A stretch of 64,000 bases of DNA. Origin: Ahrensia marina. Lineage in GTDB: Bacteria > Pseudomonadota > Alphaproteobacteria > Rhizobiales > Rhizobiaceae. Below, in pieces: positions 54,443 to 63,179 of this stretch; the stretch's first letter is position 1, and each line of letters begins with the position of its first letter. A model generated the notes under the pieces. It had not been told where the DNA came from, did not search any database, and worked only from the letters and a program-made list of their open reading frames with translations. Location: the NCBI RefSeq assembly GCF_001293565.1, contig NZ_JXMU01000002.1, positions 124,001 to 188,000 on the forward strand, written 5' to 3'. A program made the position numbers and the translations under genes.

Positions 54443-54466
54443 GATTTTAGTGGATATGAACTTGAT

Positions 54467-54724
54467 TTAAGCAGCAACGCTTTCATCGTGTTCTTCGATA
54501 GTTTCAGTTTCTGCAAACTTAAACTCGCCAAGACTTTTTGAAAATTCTGAAATCTCTTCCGACATTTGAGTTGTTGCAGCATTGGATTCTTCGACCATCG
54601 TAGCTTCCGCTTGGCACCACCGAACGAAGTCTCGATAATCGCCATCCTTGCTTCCTGTTTTGATAGGGTGAAACGATACCAGGCGCATGTTCTTGCTTTT
54701 GGGTTTCAGGCGGAAAGGGCGCAT
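54467..54724 (-). pseudogene. C-terminal remnant of a methyl-accepting chemotaxis protein
   Basis: An 85-codon open frame. Its second half is the end of an MCP signalling domain: ATMVEESNAATTQM, then SEEISEFSKSLGEFKF and an acidic tail with Glu and Asp. The first half (MRPFRLKPKSKNMRLVSF, FVRWCQ) is unrelated to MCPs, and the join occurs exactly where QNA should precede ATMVEE. No sensor, membrane segment, HAMP or hairpin tip remains. An intact terminator follows. Most likely the 3' scar of a deleted chemoreceptor gene; a small expressed protein cannot be excluded. Confidence 0.7.
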
Positions 54725-54882
54725 TAATTTGCCTGTTAAAAGCTTTTTCTGGTAGTTTAGATTTGAATTTTGAATTGAGAAGGGCTTTTCATCATTAAGG
54801 CGTGGTTAACCGTGCATAAAGATTGGATCCTGAAAATAGCGGGAGTGATCAATAGACATCACCTAACTTAGCGGGGCTCCGG

Positions 54883-55461
54883 ATGAAATTTATAAAGCTT
54901 GCACTCATATGTGCAATTTCACTTTTACCAGTTACATCGCTTCACGCAGAAGAGGCGCATGTTGCTCAAATCCGAGATTATATTGACCTCGATCTGCGAC
55001 CTTGGCTTAATGATGAAATAATAATCACTGCGATTAAGGCGCAAAATGAAAAAGTAGCTGACATGTCCGAGGAAGATATTATCGCTCTGGATAACAAGTG
55101 GCGGGAGCAAATATCTTCTGACGCAAAGCCTTTTATCGATGAAGTGCTTGACCGCCCGCTTTCAAAATTCTTGGCAGCAAAACAGAGTGAGTCGGCTGGC
55201 CTGATTTCCGAACTTTTTGTTATGGATGCCAAAGGAATGAATGTCGGACAAAGTTCACTGACGTCAGATTATTGGCAGGGTGACGAAGCCAAGTGGCAAA
55301 AGACTTACCTAGAAGGCGCTGATGCTATTTTCATCGACTCTGCAGAAGTGGATGGTTCAACCGGCGCATTGCAGTCTCAAGCAAGTATTGCGATTAGCGA
55401 TCCTGCGACAGGCGAAGTCATCGGTGCCATTACAATCGGTATTAACTTGGACGCGCTCTAA
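54883..55461 (+). CDS. Stand-alone periplasmic Cache/PDC-type sensor-domain protein
   Basis: A 192-residue exported protein with a cleavable signal (MKFIKLALICAISLLPVTSL then HAEEA) and a single Cache-like fold: helical start, LISELFVMDAKGMNVGQSS, SDYWQGDEAKWQKTY, and a closing ISDPATGEVIGAITIGINL strand pair. Such domains normally form the extracytoplasmic part of chemoreceptors or kinases, but no transmembrane or output domain follows here. GGGG lies upstream of the ATG. It sits between a chemoreceptor remnant and an intact chemoreceptor and may bind a ligand for one of them (inference). Confidence 0.82.
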   Translation: MKFIKLALICAISLLPVTSLHAEEAHVAQIRDYIDLDLRPWLNDEIIITAIKAQNEKVADMSEEDIIALDNKWREQISSDAKPFIDEVLDRPLSKFLAAKQSESAGLISELFVMDAKGMNVGQSSLTSDYWQGDEAKWQKTYLEGADAIFIDSAEVDGSTGALQSQASIAISDPATGEVIGAITIGINLDAL

Positions 55462-55709
55462 ACTTTAAGACGCAGTTTATTAACAGGCGACATTGTTCGA
55501 CTACTCGCCAGTTTTCACCATATGGGGGCTGGTCACTTGTTCGTAGGTCCACCTACAATGCATTCCGAGCATCCAATTAAGCAGGATGGGAAATTGAAGC
55601 CGTTTCTGTGCCATAATGGTTAAAAATGCAAGCTTTTGGGCGTTTCAGTAACGTTATTTTAATTATAATTTGCCGAGTATGACCACAAATATCAATTGTG
55701 GAACTCACC

Positions 55710-57563
55710 ATGAATTTACTTTCTCGCTTCGGCTTGGTTCGCACCGTAACGGCAATAGCTGTTGGAACCTTGCTGTTATCCCTCGTCGCTGTGTCCATTG
55801 CTATTTCACTGAACATTTCTGGCCGGATTCAAGAGCAGGCTGTTGCAAGCCAAAACGCAAGCTTGCGCACTTTGGCAACGATCGCAGAGCGCGATATTCC
55901 CGGCACGCAGGTGACTTGGGGAAAGTCTGGCAATGTTGAGCGCGTTGTCATGGAGGCCGTGCCGGAAGAATTCTCCAGCCACGATATGATTGATACGGTT
56001 GGTAGAATGACCGGTGAAACGGCAACGATTTTTGCTTGGGACGAAGAAACAAAAGATTTCTGGCGCCGCACAACAAACATCATCAAGCCTGACGGAAAAC
56101 GCGCTGTAGGAACACAGCTCGGACAAAACGGTGCTGTGTATCCTGTGCTGACAAATGGCGAAACGTTCCGCGGCGAGGCCGTTATTCTGGGAACGCCTTA
56201 TTATACAATTTACCAGCCAATATTCTCGCCTGACAATAAAACAATCGGCATTATCTATGCCGGCGTTCGCTCCGAAGTTATCAATGCCCAAGCCAGTGAA
56301 ATGGTATGGACGGTTGGTATAAGCGCGATTGTTGTTTTGGGTGTTGCCGCGGTGATCATGGCGTTCTTCTCATCAGCTGTGCTGGGTCCGATCCCGCATC
56401 TGGCGAAGACAGCCCGCACACTTGCGCAAGGTGATTTTGAAGCCAAAATACCCTATTTGGAACACCGCAATGAACTGGGTGAACTTGCACAGTCACTGGA
56501 AGTGTTTCGTCAAAGCGCAATTGAAAAGCAGGACATTGAGCATCAGTCTTCACAGGACCGTCTGGCAACAGATGAAGAGCGCAAGAAGAACGAAACTTTC
56601 AAACTGCAGCAGGAACGCGAGATTCAAACTGCCGTTGATGAAATTGGCGCTGCATTGAGCCGCCTGAGTGAAGGTGATCTTTCAGTCAAAATTGCCGGAC
56701 CTTTCAATGAAAAACTTGAAAAACTGCGTACTGATTTCAACCAGGCGGTTGAACGGATGTCGATGACTATGACTGAGCTTCGCAATGAGGCTTATGAAAT
56801 TAAATCCGGCACAGAAGAAATGCGCACATCCGCAGATGATCTGGCGCGCCGCACAGAGCATCAGGCATCATCGCTTGAGCAGACCTCTGCGGCCTTGGAA
56901 GAAATTACAGCGACTGTTCGTAATGCGTCAGAGCGTGCCGAAGAAGCCTCTAAAATGGCGACTGAAGCACAGGGCAGCACGGTCAATTCACGCAAAGTTG
57001 TCGCCAATGCTGTCGATGCCATGTCGCGCATCAAAACAGCGTCAGGTGAAATTACAAAAATTATCAATGTTATTGACGAGATTGCATTCCAGACGAACCT
57101 TCTCGCGCTCAATGCAGGTGTTGAAGCTGCACGCGCCGGCGAAGCTGGAAAAGGGTTTGCTGTTGTTGCTCAAGAAGTTCGTGAGCTTGCACAACGCTCT
57201 GCAACTGCTGCCAAGGATATAAAAACATTGATCACCAAGTCCAGTGAAGAAGTTGAGGGCGGTGTCCGGCTTGTTAATGAGACCGGTGAAGCACTTAAAG
57301 GCATATCGGACCACGTTCATAATATTAATGACCAGATGCATTCGATTGCGGCATCATCGCGTGAGCAGACAATTGGCTTGGGTGAAATCAATACGGCCAT
57401 GACGCAGATGGACAGTGTGACCCAACAAAATGCTGCGATGGTTGAAGAGGCGACAGCCGTTATGCATATCCTCGCAACAGGTTCGGAGAAGCTTGCGAAC
57501 CTGATCGGCCAGTTCAAACTGGTTGAAAGCGAAATGACGTCAACGCAGAAACGCGCTGCATAG
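55710..57563 (+). CDS. Methyl-accepting chemotaxis protein with Cache sensor
   Basis: Inner-membrane chemoreceptor (617 residues). A first membrane helix (about residues 9-32) is followed by a periplasmic Cache-type sensor (ATIFAWDEETKDFWRRTTN, TPYYTIYQPIFSPDNKTIGI, about 60-195), a second helix (about 200-222), HAMP segments, and the MCP signalling domain. The hairpin tip there is IAFQTNLLALNAGVEAARAG. The C-terminus ends TSTQKRAA with no CheR/CheB-tethering pentapeptide. The frame opens at GTG 55698; ATG 55710 is the likely start. A strong terminator follows. No che genes are in the window. Confidence 0.95.
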   Translation: MNLLSRFGLVRTVTAIAVGTLLLSLVAVSIAISLNISGRIQEQAVASQNASLRTLATIAERDIPGTQVTWGKSGNVERVVMEAVPEEFSSHDMIDTVGRMTGETATIFAWDEETKDFWRRTTNIIKPDGKRAVGTQLGQNGAVYPVLTNGETFRGEAVILGTPYYTIYQPIFSPDNKTIGIIYAGVRSEVINAQASEMVWTVGISAIVVLGVAAVIMAFFSSAVLGPIPHLAKTARTLAQGDFEAKIPYLEHRNELGELAQSLEVFRQSAIEKQDIEHQSSQDRLATDEERKKNETFKLQQEREIQTAVDEIGAALSRLSEGDLSVKIAGPFNEKLEKLRTDFNQAVERMSMTMTELRNEAYEIKSGTEEMRTSADDLARRTEHQASSLEQTSAALEEITATVRNASERAEEASKMATEAQGSTVNSRKVVANAVDAMSRIKTASGEITKIINVIDEIAFQTNLLALNAGVEAARAGEAGKGFAVVAQEVRELAQRSATAAKDIKTLITKSSEEVEGGVRLVNETGEALKGISDHVHNINDQMHSIAASSREQTIGLGEINTAMTQMDSVTQQNAAMVEEATAVMHILATGSEKLANLIGQFKLVESEMTSTQKRAA

Positions 57564-57587
57564 CAGAATACAATTTGACTGTTTAGA

Positions 57588-57618
57588 AGCCCGCTACGTT
57601 CATCGTAGCGGGCTTTTT
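57588..57618 (+). terminator. Rho-independent terminator after the chemoreceptor gene
   Basis: Perfect 11-base arms (57588-57598 and 57604-57614) with a TTCAT loop and a T-run at 57614-57618, 25 bases after the stop codon. A classical intrinsic terminator. Confidence 0.93.
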
Positions 57619-57739
57619 GTTTTCTGTTCTTATTTCCAAATTTGTTAGTGTCGCAAACTTTCCCGTTCAGTATAAAAGCTGGAAAACATGGCTCAAATTT
57701 CATACGCTTTGTAAATTGGAATTAGTATGGAGCATGCAC

Positions 57740-58357
57740 ATGTCGATGAAATACTTACTTCTTCTGGGCAGTATATTTTGTGCTGGAACAGCGGCAGCGC
57801 AGCAAGCGCCTTCATTTAATTGCGATAATGCCCAAAGTTCCGCAGAAGAGCTGGTGTGCTCCAACCCTAAGCTTGCACAGCTCGACCGTCAGGTGGGTAC
57901 GCGTTTTAAAGAAGCGCTTGAGGTTGTCCGAAAACTTGATGCCGGTGCACAAGAGGCTGAAAAAGAACTGCGCGCCTATCAGCGGGGCTGGATTGGCGGA
58001 CGCGATGAATGTTGGAAGTCGGATGATCTGGAGAGCTGCGTTCGTTTAAGCTATCGGCAACGCCACGCGGAGCTGGTGGCTCGATATTTATTGGAAGATG
58101 CAACTGCCGTTGCCACTTGGCAATGTGGTGATACGCCAGCCAATGAACTGGTTACATTTTTCTTTGATACTGAACTTCCAAGCGTTCGCATTGAGCGGGG
58201 CGACAGTATAAGTGTGGGATATATTTCCCGCACGGCATCAGGGTCGCGATATGATGCCGATTTCGGGCGATTTATCTGGATAAAGGGCGATGAAGCGCAG
58301 TATCGGGAACCGGATCCCGACGGCACCGAATACTCTTGCACCGTTGTTAAGGAATGA
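57740..58357 (+). CDS. Exported two-domain lysozyme-inhibitor-like protein (LprI/DUF1311 plus MliC-like)
   Basis: About 205 residues. A signal peptide (KYLLLLGSIFCAGTAAAQ) is followed by an LprI/DUF1311 domain (FNCDNAQSSAEELVCSNPKL with paired Cys, LRAYQRGWIGGRDEC). The C-terminal domain has the MliC pattern: WQCGD, then ASGSRYDADFGRFIWIKGDEA and a final Cys. Both families inhibit host-type lysozymes, so this is a likely periplasmic or surface defence against lysozyme. The frame opens at 57617, inside the terminator; ATG 57740 has GGAG 7 bases upstream and ATG 57746 is an alternative. It is a single-gene unit, convergent with phnX. Confidence 0.85.
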   Translation: MSMKYLLLLGSIFCAGTAAAQQAPSFNCDNAQSSAEELVCSNPKLAQLDRQVGTRFKEALEVVRKLDAGAQEAEKELRAYQRGWIGGRDECWKSDDLESCVRLSYRQRHAELVARYLLEDATAVATWQCGDTPANELVTFFFDTELPSVRIERGDSISVGYISRTASGSRYDADFGRFIWIKGDEAQYREPDPDGTEYSCTVVKE

Positions 58358-58361
58358 TCGC

Positions 58362-59198
58362 TTAGCGTTCATCAATCGTAACAGAGGCATCAGTCTTTCT
58401 GGCAATAGTGTCCAAGAGGGCCGGTAGATCAGCAACAGTATCTATAACATAATCCGCGCCGGCATTTAAAAGTTTGGCTGTTGCTTTTTCGCGCAACGCC
58501 GCGACTTCCTCCGGTGCCAATGCATCAAGTTCGGCCGGTGTTTTTCCAGCATAATTGCCGGAAAGGCTTACCCCAACTGTTATGCATCCGGCAGATACAC
58601 CTTCCGCGATACCCGGTTCGGTATCATCAACCTTGATAATTGTTTCTGCTGGATAAACCGCCAGATCAACCATGCACTTGTATATGCCAAGTGGGCCCGG
58701 ACGCCCCTCTTTCAAATCATCGGAGCAAACAAGATTTTCAGGTGAATAGCCTTGCTCTGCCGCGATAGGCAAAACATTTTCCATGATTGACCGCGTATAA
58801 CCGGTCGTTGAACCGACTTTGATATTTTTCTCTTTCAAGTAGTCGAGCATATCGGTCGCACCGGGCACGAGTGTTGCATATTGCGCGACGACTTTTTCGT
58901 TCATCGGCACAAACACTTCGTAGATTTTGTCGACATCTTTATCACTAGGCGCAGTGCCGTATTTCTTTCGCCATGCCTCATTGATACTAGGCATTTCTAT
59001 CATCGCCTTGATATGGTGCCATTTTGGCATTCCCATTGACGAGCGTGCTTCTTCAATCATGGTCGTGATGCCAAATTCTGCAAAGGCTTCAATAAATACG
59101 CCCATCGGAGCAAAAGACCCGAAATCAATCATTGTACCGGCCCAGTCAAAAATGACGGCTTTTATTTCTGATGTGTTTTGGGCGTGAACTTGCAGCAT
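58362..59198 (-). CDS. phnX: Phosphonoacetaldehyde hydrolase
   Basis: HAD-superfamily enzyme that cleaves phosphonoacetaldehyde to acetaldehyde and phosphate through a Schiff base. The nucleophile Asp lies in VIFDWAGTMIDFGS, the cap-domain Lys is in the GMPKWHHIKAM segment, and the C-terminal HAD acid motif is KVDDTEPGIAEG. Length (278 residues) is normal. The frame begins at GTG 59219; ATG 59198 has AAGGA 7 bases upstream. It lies 58 bases after phnF on the same strand. The transaminase PhnW that would supply its substrate from 2-aminoethylphosphonate is not in the window. Confidence 0.94.
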   Translation of the reverse strand: MLQVHAQNTSEIKAVIFDWAGTMIDFGSFAPMGVFIEAFAEFGITTMIEEARSSMGMPKWHHIKAMIEMPSINEAWRKKYGTAPSDKDVDKIYEVFVPMNEKVVAQYATLVPGATDMLDYLKEKNIKVGSTTGYTRSIMENVLPIAAEQGYSPENLVCSDDLKEGRPGPLGIYKCMVDLAVYPAETIIKVDDTEPGIAEGVSAGCITVGVSLSGNYAGKTPAELDALAPEEVAALREKATAKLLNAGADYVIDTVADLPALLDTIARKTDASVTIDER

Positions 59199-59256
59199 CT
59201 TTATATCCTTCTTTTGCACCGCATAGGTATTTGAAATGACAATTGCGTGACAGTTG

Positions 59257-59994
59257 TCAGGCGTTGATAATCGCTAGAGAAACACGGTCGGCTGCAAAGC
59301 GTGTGGTTGAAAACTGAATGGGATTGCCTTCCATATCCGAGTTGATTGCTTGAGTAACCAGAACGATAGCACCGGGAGAAAGCTGTAAATATTCTGTATC
59401 TGCCATCGTGGCATGATGCGCCTCAATTTCAGTCGATTGGCGCAGATAATCCGCAATTCCACATTGGGTTAGCGCTTTTGTGATCGATCCCGTTGTTTGG
59501 TATGCGGTGCCAATGTCAGGAAAGCGCTTGGCACAAAACCAAGAGGTTGAACGCGAAAGCGGCATGTCGTCGGCATCGCTCAGCGTTTTCAGACAAATTA
59601 CTTTTGAACTCGGCGTAATGTAAAGCGCTGAAGCTATTTCAGGTGTGGCTTGATCAATGGAAAGATTGAGCAATCTTCCGCGTGTCGTTTGTACTTGATT
59701 GCCAATACCATCTGAAAATCGTGTTCGCTTTCCAATAGGGTAACTGATGCGTTTGCGTGCGCGAACAAATGTGCCTTGGCCCTGCCTGCTTTCAACGATC
59801 CCTTCCTTTGCCAGGGCGTTCAGTGCGGCTCTGACCGTATGGCGATTGACTTCAAATCGCTTTGCCAGCGTTGTTTCCGAAGGCAAGCGGTTGTTTTGAA
59901 CCGATACATTGGTTGCAATTTCATTGCGCAGCTCATCAGCGATCTGTCGCCATATTGCAATTCCCGAACGGCGTTCCAGTGTTTTCGAAATCAT
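59257..59994 (-). CDS. phnF: GntR-family (HutC subgroup) phosphonate regulator PhnF
   Basis: An N-terminal GntR winged helix (LPSETTLAKRFEVNRHTVRAALNALAKEGI) precedes a UTRA ligand domain (about residues 90-240) typical of HutC/PhnF repressors. It is divergent from the phnG operon and upstream of phnX, so it probably controls both. An inverted repeat in the 125-base gap before phnG is the likely operator. In Mycobacterium PhnF is a repressor; the ligand is not known here. Confidence 0.93.
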   Translation of the reverse strand: MISKTLERRSGIAIWRQIADELRNEIATNVSVQNNRLPSETTLAKRFEVNRHTVRAALNALAKEGIVESRQGQGTFVRARKRISYPIGKRTRFSDGIGNQVQTTRGRLLNLSIDQATPEIASALYITPSSKVICLKTLSDADDMPLSRSTSWFCAKRFPDIGTAYQTTGSITKALTQCGIADYLRQSTEIEAHHATMADTEYLQLSPGAIVLVTQAINSDMEGNPIQFSTTRFAADRVSLAIINA

Positions 59995-60082
59995 AAGCGT
60001 CGCCTTACTCTTTTCTTCTCATTTCACCGATGTGTCATACGCCCGTCATGTTGACCCATTAAGCCAGATATCACATGTTTAG

Positions 60083-60102
60083 TTGTCTAGATCAATAGAC
60101 AA
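60083..60102. promoter_or_regulatory. Inverted repeat, candidate PhnF operator
   Basis: TTGTCTA (60083-60089) and TAGACAA (60096-60102) form a perfect 7-base inverted repeat with a 6-base spacer, between the divergent phnF and phnG genes and 18 bases before the phnG start. The size fits HutC-subfamily operators. A weaker TGACAA/TTGTCA repeat lies at 59237-59259 before phnX. Confidence 0.65.
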
Positions 60103-60119
60103 ATTTTATGAGGCAGTTT

Positions 60120-60569
60120 ATGGGTGATTTACAATCCATCCGGCGCAATCGACTGGCAGTTTTAGCAATGTCGGACACTTCAGAATTGGTGAAGTGCTGG
60201 AAGACTTTGGGCGTTGATCCGGAGTTCACCATGCCGCGCGCACCGCAAACAGGAATTGTCGGTCTGCGCGGGCGCATCGGTGGTGGAGGGGATGCTTTCA
60301 ACTTTGGTGAAGCCACAGTTACGCGGGCGACCGTCAAATTGGCATCCGGCTCTATCGGCCATGCCTATGCACTCGGCCGTGATCACACAAAGGCAAAGCT
60401 CTCAGCCATTATCGATGCACTTTGCCTGGATGACGATTGGTCGGCGCGTATTGAGGACAACATCATCACGCCACTCCGGAACCAAATTGAATCCCGTGAT
60501 GAGCGGCGCGCTGCTGAAACAGCAGCGACGAAAGTTGATTTCTTTACGATGGTCCGCGGAGAAGATTAA
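60120..60569 (+). CDS. phnG: C-P lyase core complex subunit PhnG
   Basis: Subunit of the PhnGHIJ core that couples ATP to alkylphosphonate and degrades it through carbon-phosphorus lyase chemistry. It aligns by eye to E. coli PhnG: LVKCWKTLGVDPEFTMPRAP, FNFGEATVTRATVKL, GHAYALGRDHTKAKLSAIIDAL and the terminal VDFFTMVRGED. GAGG lies 6 bases before ATG 60120; ATG 60108 is open but has no ribosome-binding site. The TAA overlaps the phnH ATG by one base. Confidence 0.94.
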   Translation: MGDLQSIRRNRLAVLAMSDTSELVKCWKTLGVDPEFTMPRAPQTGIVGLRGRIGGGGDAFNFGEATVTRATVKLASGSIGHAYALGRDHTKAKLSAIIDALCLDDDWSARIEDNIITPLRNQIESRDERRAAETAATKVDFFTMVRGED

Positions 60570-61195
60570 TGCAGGAACTTCAAGCAACAATAGAAGACAA
60601 TGCGTTAGAAGGCGGCTTTCGCGAGCCGGTCTTTGACGCTCAAAAAGTTTTTAACGCCATTATGAACGCGATGGCACGTCCGGGAACGATTGCAGACCTG
60701 CCGGAACTGACAACCGCTCCGCAGCCTTTCTCAAATACCACTGCAGCAATAATCACAGCGTTGTGCGATGCTGACACAGTGCTTTGGCTGGATGAAGTCG
60801 CTGCGCAAAATGAAGCACTGAAAGAGTGGATCACGTTTCACACGGCAGCGCCGCAAAAACAGCAAAAATCGGAAGCTATGTTTGCAGTCTTGACCGACAA
60901 AAACATGTCTTTGGAGCTCGCAGATTTTGCGCAAGGCTCGCAGGAATATCCTGATCGTTCAACCACGCTGATTATTCAAGTTGAGAAACTGGAAGCCGGG
61001 CGCGGTTTGAGCCTTTCCGGGCCGGGTATCAAAGATACATGTGCGCTTGATATTCAAGGTTTGCCTGAAGAGTTTCTTGATCAATGGCGGCAGAACAATG
61101 CACGTTTTCCATGTGGCGTTGATGTCATTTTGGTGAGCGAAACATCGCTTGCCTGTTTACCGCGCACCACAAAAATTTCACAGGGAGCTATCTGA
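60569..61195 (+). CDS. phnH: C-P lyase core complex subunit PhnH
   Basis: PLP-transferase-fold structural subunit of the PhnGHIJ core (208 residues). It carries the family opening GGFREPVFDAQKVFNAIMNA and AMARPGTIADLP, and the closing FPCGVDVILVSETSLACLPRTT. It is translationally coupled on both sides: TAATG with phnG and TGATG with phnI. Confidence 0.95.
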   Translation: MQELQATIEDNALEGGFREPVFDAQKVFNAIMNAMARPGTIADLPELTTAPQPFSNTTAAIITALCDADTVLWLDEVAAQNEALKEWITFHTAAPQKQQKSEAMFAVLTDKNMSLELADFAQGSQEYPDRSTTLIIQVEKLEAGRGLSLSGPGIKDTCALDIQGLPEEFLDQWRQNNARFPCGVDVILVSETSLACLPRTTKISQGAI

Positions 61196-62307
61196 TGTAT
61201 GTGGCTGTTAAAGGCGGCGAAACCGCAATCAATAATGCCCATAAATTACTCGCCGATCGTCGTCGCGGTGATCGCGATGTAGCAGCACTGACTTTGTCGC
61301 AGATCAAGGAGCAATTATCGCTTGCTGTGGACCGTGTCATGGCAGAAGGCTCATTATATGATCGCGACCTTGCTGCGCTTTCAATAAAACAGGCGCGCGG
61401 CGATATTATTGAAGCTGTGTTTTTGCTGCGCGCCTATCGCACGACCTTGCCACGATTTGGCTATTCACTGCCCGTCGATACAGGCGAAATGAAGATCGAG
61501 CGCCGCATTTCGGCGACATATAAGGATTTGCCCGGTGGTCAAATGCTCGGGCCGACATTCGATTATACACATCGCTTACTTGACCCGGAGCTGGTTGAGG
61601 ACGAAGCTGCCGGTGAACCTGAAACGCGCGAGCCGGATGCAGGTCATACGCAACGTGTGTCCTATATTCTCGCAAATGAGGGCCTGATTGAAGGCGACGG
61701 CAAAAATGGCCACGGCGCGGAAGTCCCGGGCGATATTACGCGCACGCCGACCGAGTTCCCGATGAACCGCGATGAGCGCTTGCAGTCATTATCGCGCGGC
61801 GATGAAGGCTTTCTTTTGTCTCTGGCTTATTCGACACAGCGCGGCTATGCCCGTTCGCACCCTTTTGTTGGTGAAATCCGTATCGGTGAAGTCGACGTTG
61901 AAATCGAAGTGCCGGAGTTGGGTTTTTCTGTGCCGGTTGGACGTGTTCAGGTGACTGAATGCCAAATGGTCAACCAGTTCCAGGGATCGGCAAAAGTGCC
62001 GCCGCAATTTACCCGCGGTTATGGCTTGGTGTTCGGACAGTTGGAGCGCAAGGCAATGGCGATGTCATTGTGTGACCGTGCCCTGCGCGCACGCGAGCTG
62101 GGTGAAGATATTGTTGCCCCCGCACAGGATGAAGAATTTGTGATTGCACATGCGGACAATGTGCAGGCGACAGGTTTCGTGGAACATTTGAAACTGCCTC
62201 ATTATGTGGATTTCCAAGCTGAACTTGGCATCGTGCGGCAGATGCGCCGTGAATATGCTGAACGCAATGATGCTGTTTCCGAAATGATCAAGGAGGCGGC
62301 AGAATGA
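61195..62307 (+). CDS. phnI: C-P lyase core complex subunit PhnI
   Basis: Nucleosidase subunit of the core, which with PhnG, PhnH and PhnL attaches the phosphonate to ribose of ATP (370 residues). It has the family start MYVAVKGGETAI and NAHKLLADRRRGDRDV, and the EFPMNRDERLQSLSRGDEGF and RGYARSHPFVGEIRIGEVDV segments. It ends in an ATGA overlap with phnJ. Confidence 0.96.
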   Translation: MYVAVKGGETAINNAHKLLADRRRGDRDVAALTLSQIKEQLSLAVDRVMAEGSLYDRDLAALSIKQARGDIIEAVFLLRAYRTTLPRFGYSLPVDTGEMKIERRISATYKDLPGGQMLGPTFDYTHRLLDPELVEDEAAGEPETREPDAGHTQRVSYILANEGLIEGDGKNGHGAEVPGDITRTPTEFPMNRDERLQSLSRGDEGFLLSLAYSTQRGYARSHPFVGEIRIGEVDVEIEVPELGFSVPVGRVQVTECQMVNQFQGSAKVPPQFTRGYGLVFGQLERKAMAMSLCDRALRARELGEDIVAPAQDEEFVIAHADNVQATGFVEHLKLPHYVDFQAELGIVRQMRREYAERNDAVSEMIKEAAE

Positions 62308-63179
62308 ACATTCAAGCTGATTACAATTTCGCTTATTTGGACGAACAAACCAAACGGATGATCCGCCGCGCGATACTGAAAGCGATCGCAATTCCCGGCT
62401 ATCAAGTTCCGTTCTCAAGCCGGGAAATGCCGATGCCATATGGCTGGGGTACGGGCGGCGTTCAGGTCACCGCTTCAATTATCGGGCCTGATGATGTCCT
62501 GAAGGTCATCGACCAAGGCGCTGATGATACGACCAACGCTGTGTCGATCAGAGCCTTCTTTGCCAAAGTGGCACGCGTGCAAACAACCACCCATACGGGC
62601 GAAGCGACGATCATCCAAACGCGGCACCGTATTCCGGAAGAACAGTTACGCGAAGGGCAAACGCTGGTCTATCAGGTGCCAATACCAGAGCCACTTAGGT
62701 TTCTGGAACCGCGTGAAACGGAAACACGTAAAATGCACGCTCTTGAAGAGTACGGTCTTATGCATGTGAAGCTTTATGAGGATATTGCCACACATGGCCA
62801 TATCGCCACGACCTATGCCTACCCGGTAAAAGTCGAAGGTCGTTATGTAATGGACCCTTCTCCAACACCCAAATTTGATAACCCCAAAATGCACATGTCC
62901 GAAGCGTTGCAGCTTTTCGGTGCAGGCCGTGAAAAACGCATTTATGCAATTCCGCCTTTCACAGATGTTGTCAGCCTCGATTTTGATGACCATCCGTTCG
63001 AGGTTCAAAAATTCGATAAACCGTGCGCGATTTGTGGTGCTGAAGCTGTTTATCTGGATGAGGTCATCCTCGATGACCGTGGAAAAAGAATGTTTGTTTG
63101 TTCAGATACTGATAATTGTGAAAGCAGGCAGGCTGCCGGTCATCGGGGCGAGCTTTCCGGAATGGAGGCAGCACAATGA
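62304..63179 (+). CDS. phnJ: Carbon-phosphorus lyase PhnJ (radical SAM)
   Basis: Radical-SAM enzyme that breaks the C-P bond of ribose-linked phosphonate (291 residues). All key residues fall at the E. coli positions: Gly32 in PGYQVPF (glycyl radical), and Cys241, Cys244, Cys266 and Cys272 in CAIC and CSDTDNC for the Fe-S cluster and thiyl chemistry. It is therefore predicted active. The ends overlap phnI and phnK by 4 bases each. Confidence 0.97.
   Translation: MNIQADYNFAYLDEQTKRMIRRAILKAIAIPGYQVPFSSREMPMPYGWGTGGVQVTASIIGPDDVLKVIDQGADDTTNAVSIRAFFAKVARVQTTTHTGEATIIQTRHRIPEEQLREGQTLVYQVPIPEPLRFLEPRETETRKMHALEEYGLMHVKLYEDIATHGHIATTYAYPVKVEGRYVMDPSPTPKFDNPKMHMSEALQLFGAGREKRIYAIPPFTDVVSLDFDDHPFEVQKFDKPCAICGAEAVYLDEVILDDRGKRMFVCSDTDNCESRQAAGHRGELSGMEAAQ

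Noticed and set aside
55543-55556. GTAGGT-CC-ACCTAC palindrome upstream of the chemoreceptor
   Set aside because: A perfect 14-base palindrome, but short, with no adjacent regulator gene and no second copy; chance cannot be excluded.
55683-55701. CCACAA...TTGTGG repeat overlapping the chemoreceptor ribosome-binding region
   Set aside because: Six-base arms with a 7-base loop would be only marginally stable; translational control cannot be supported.
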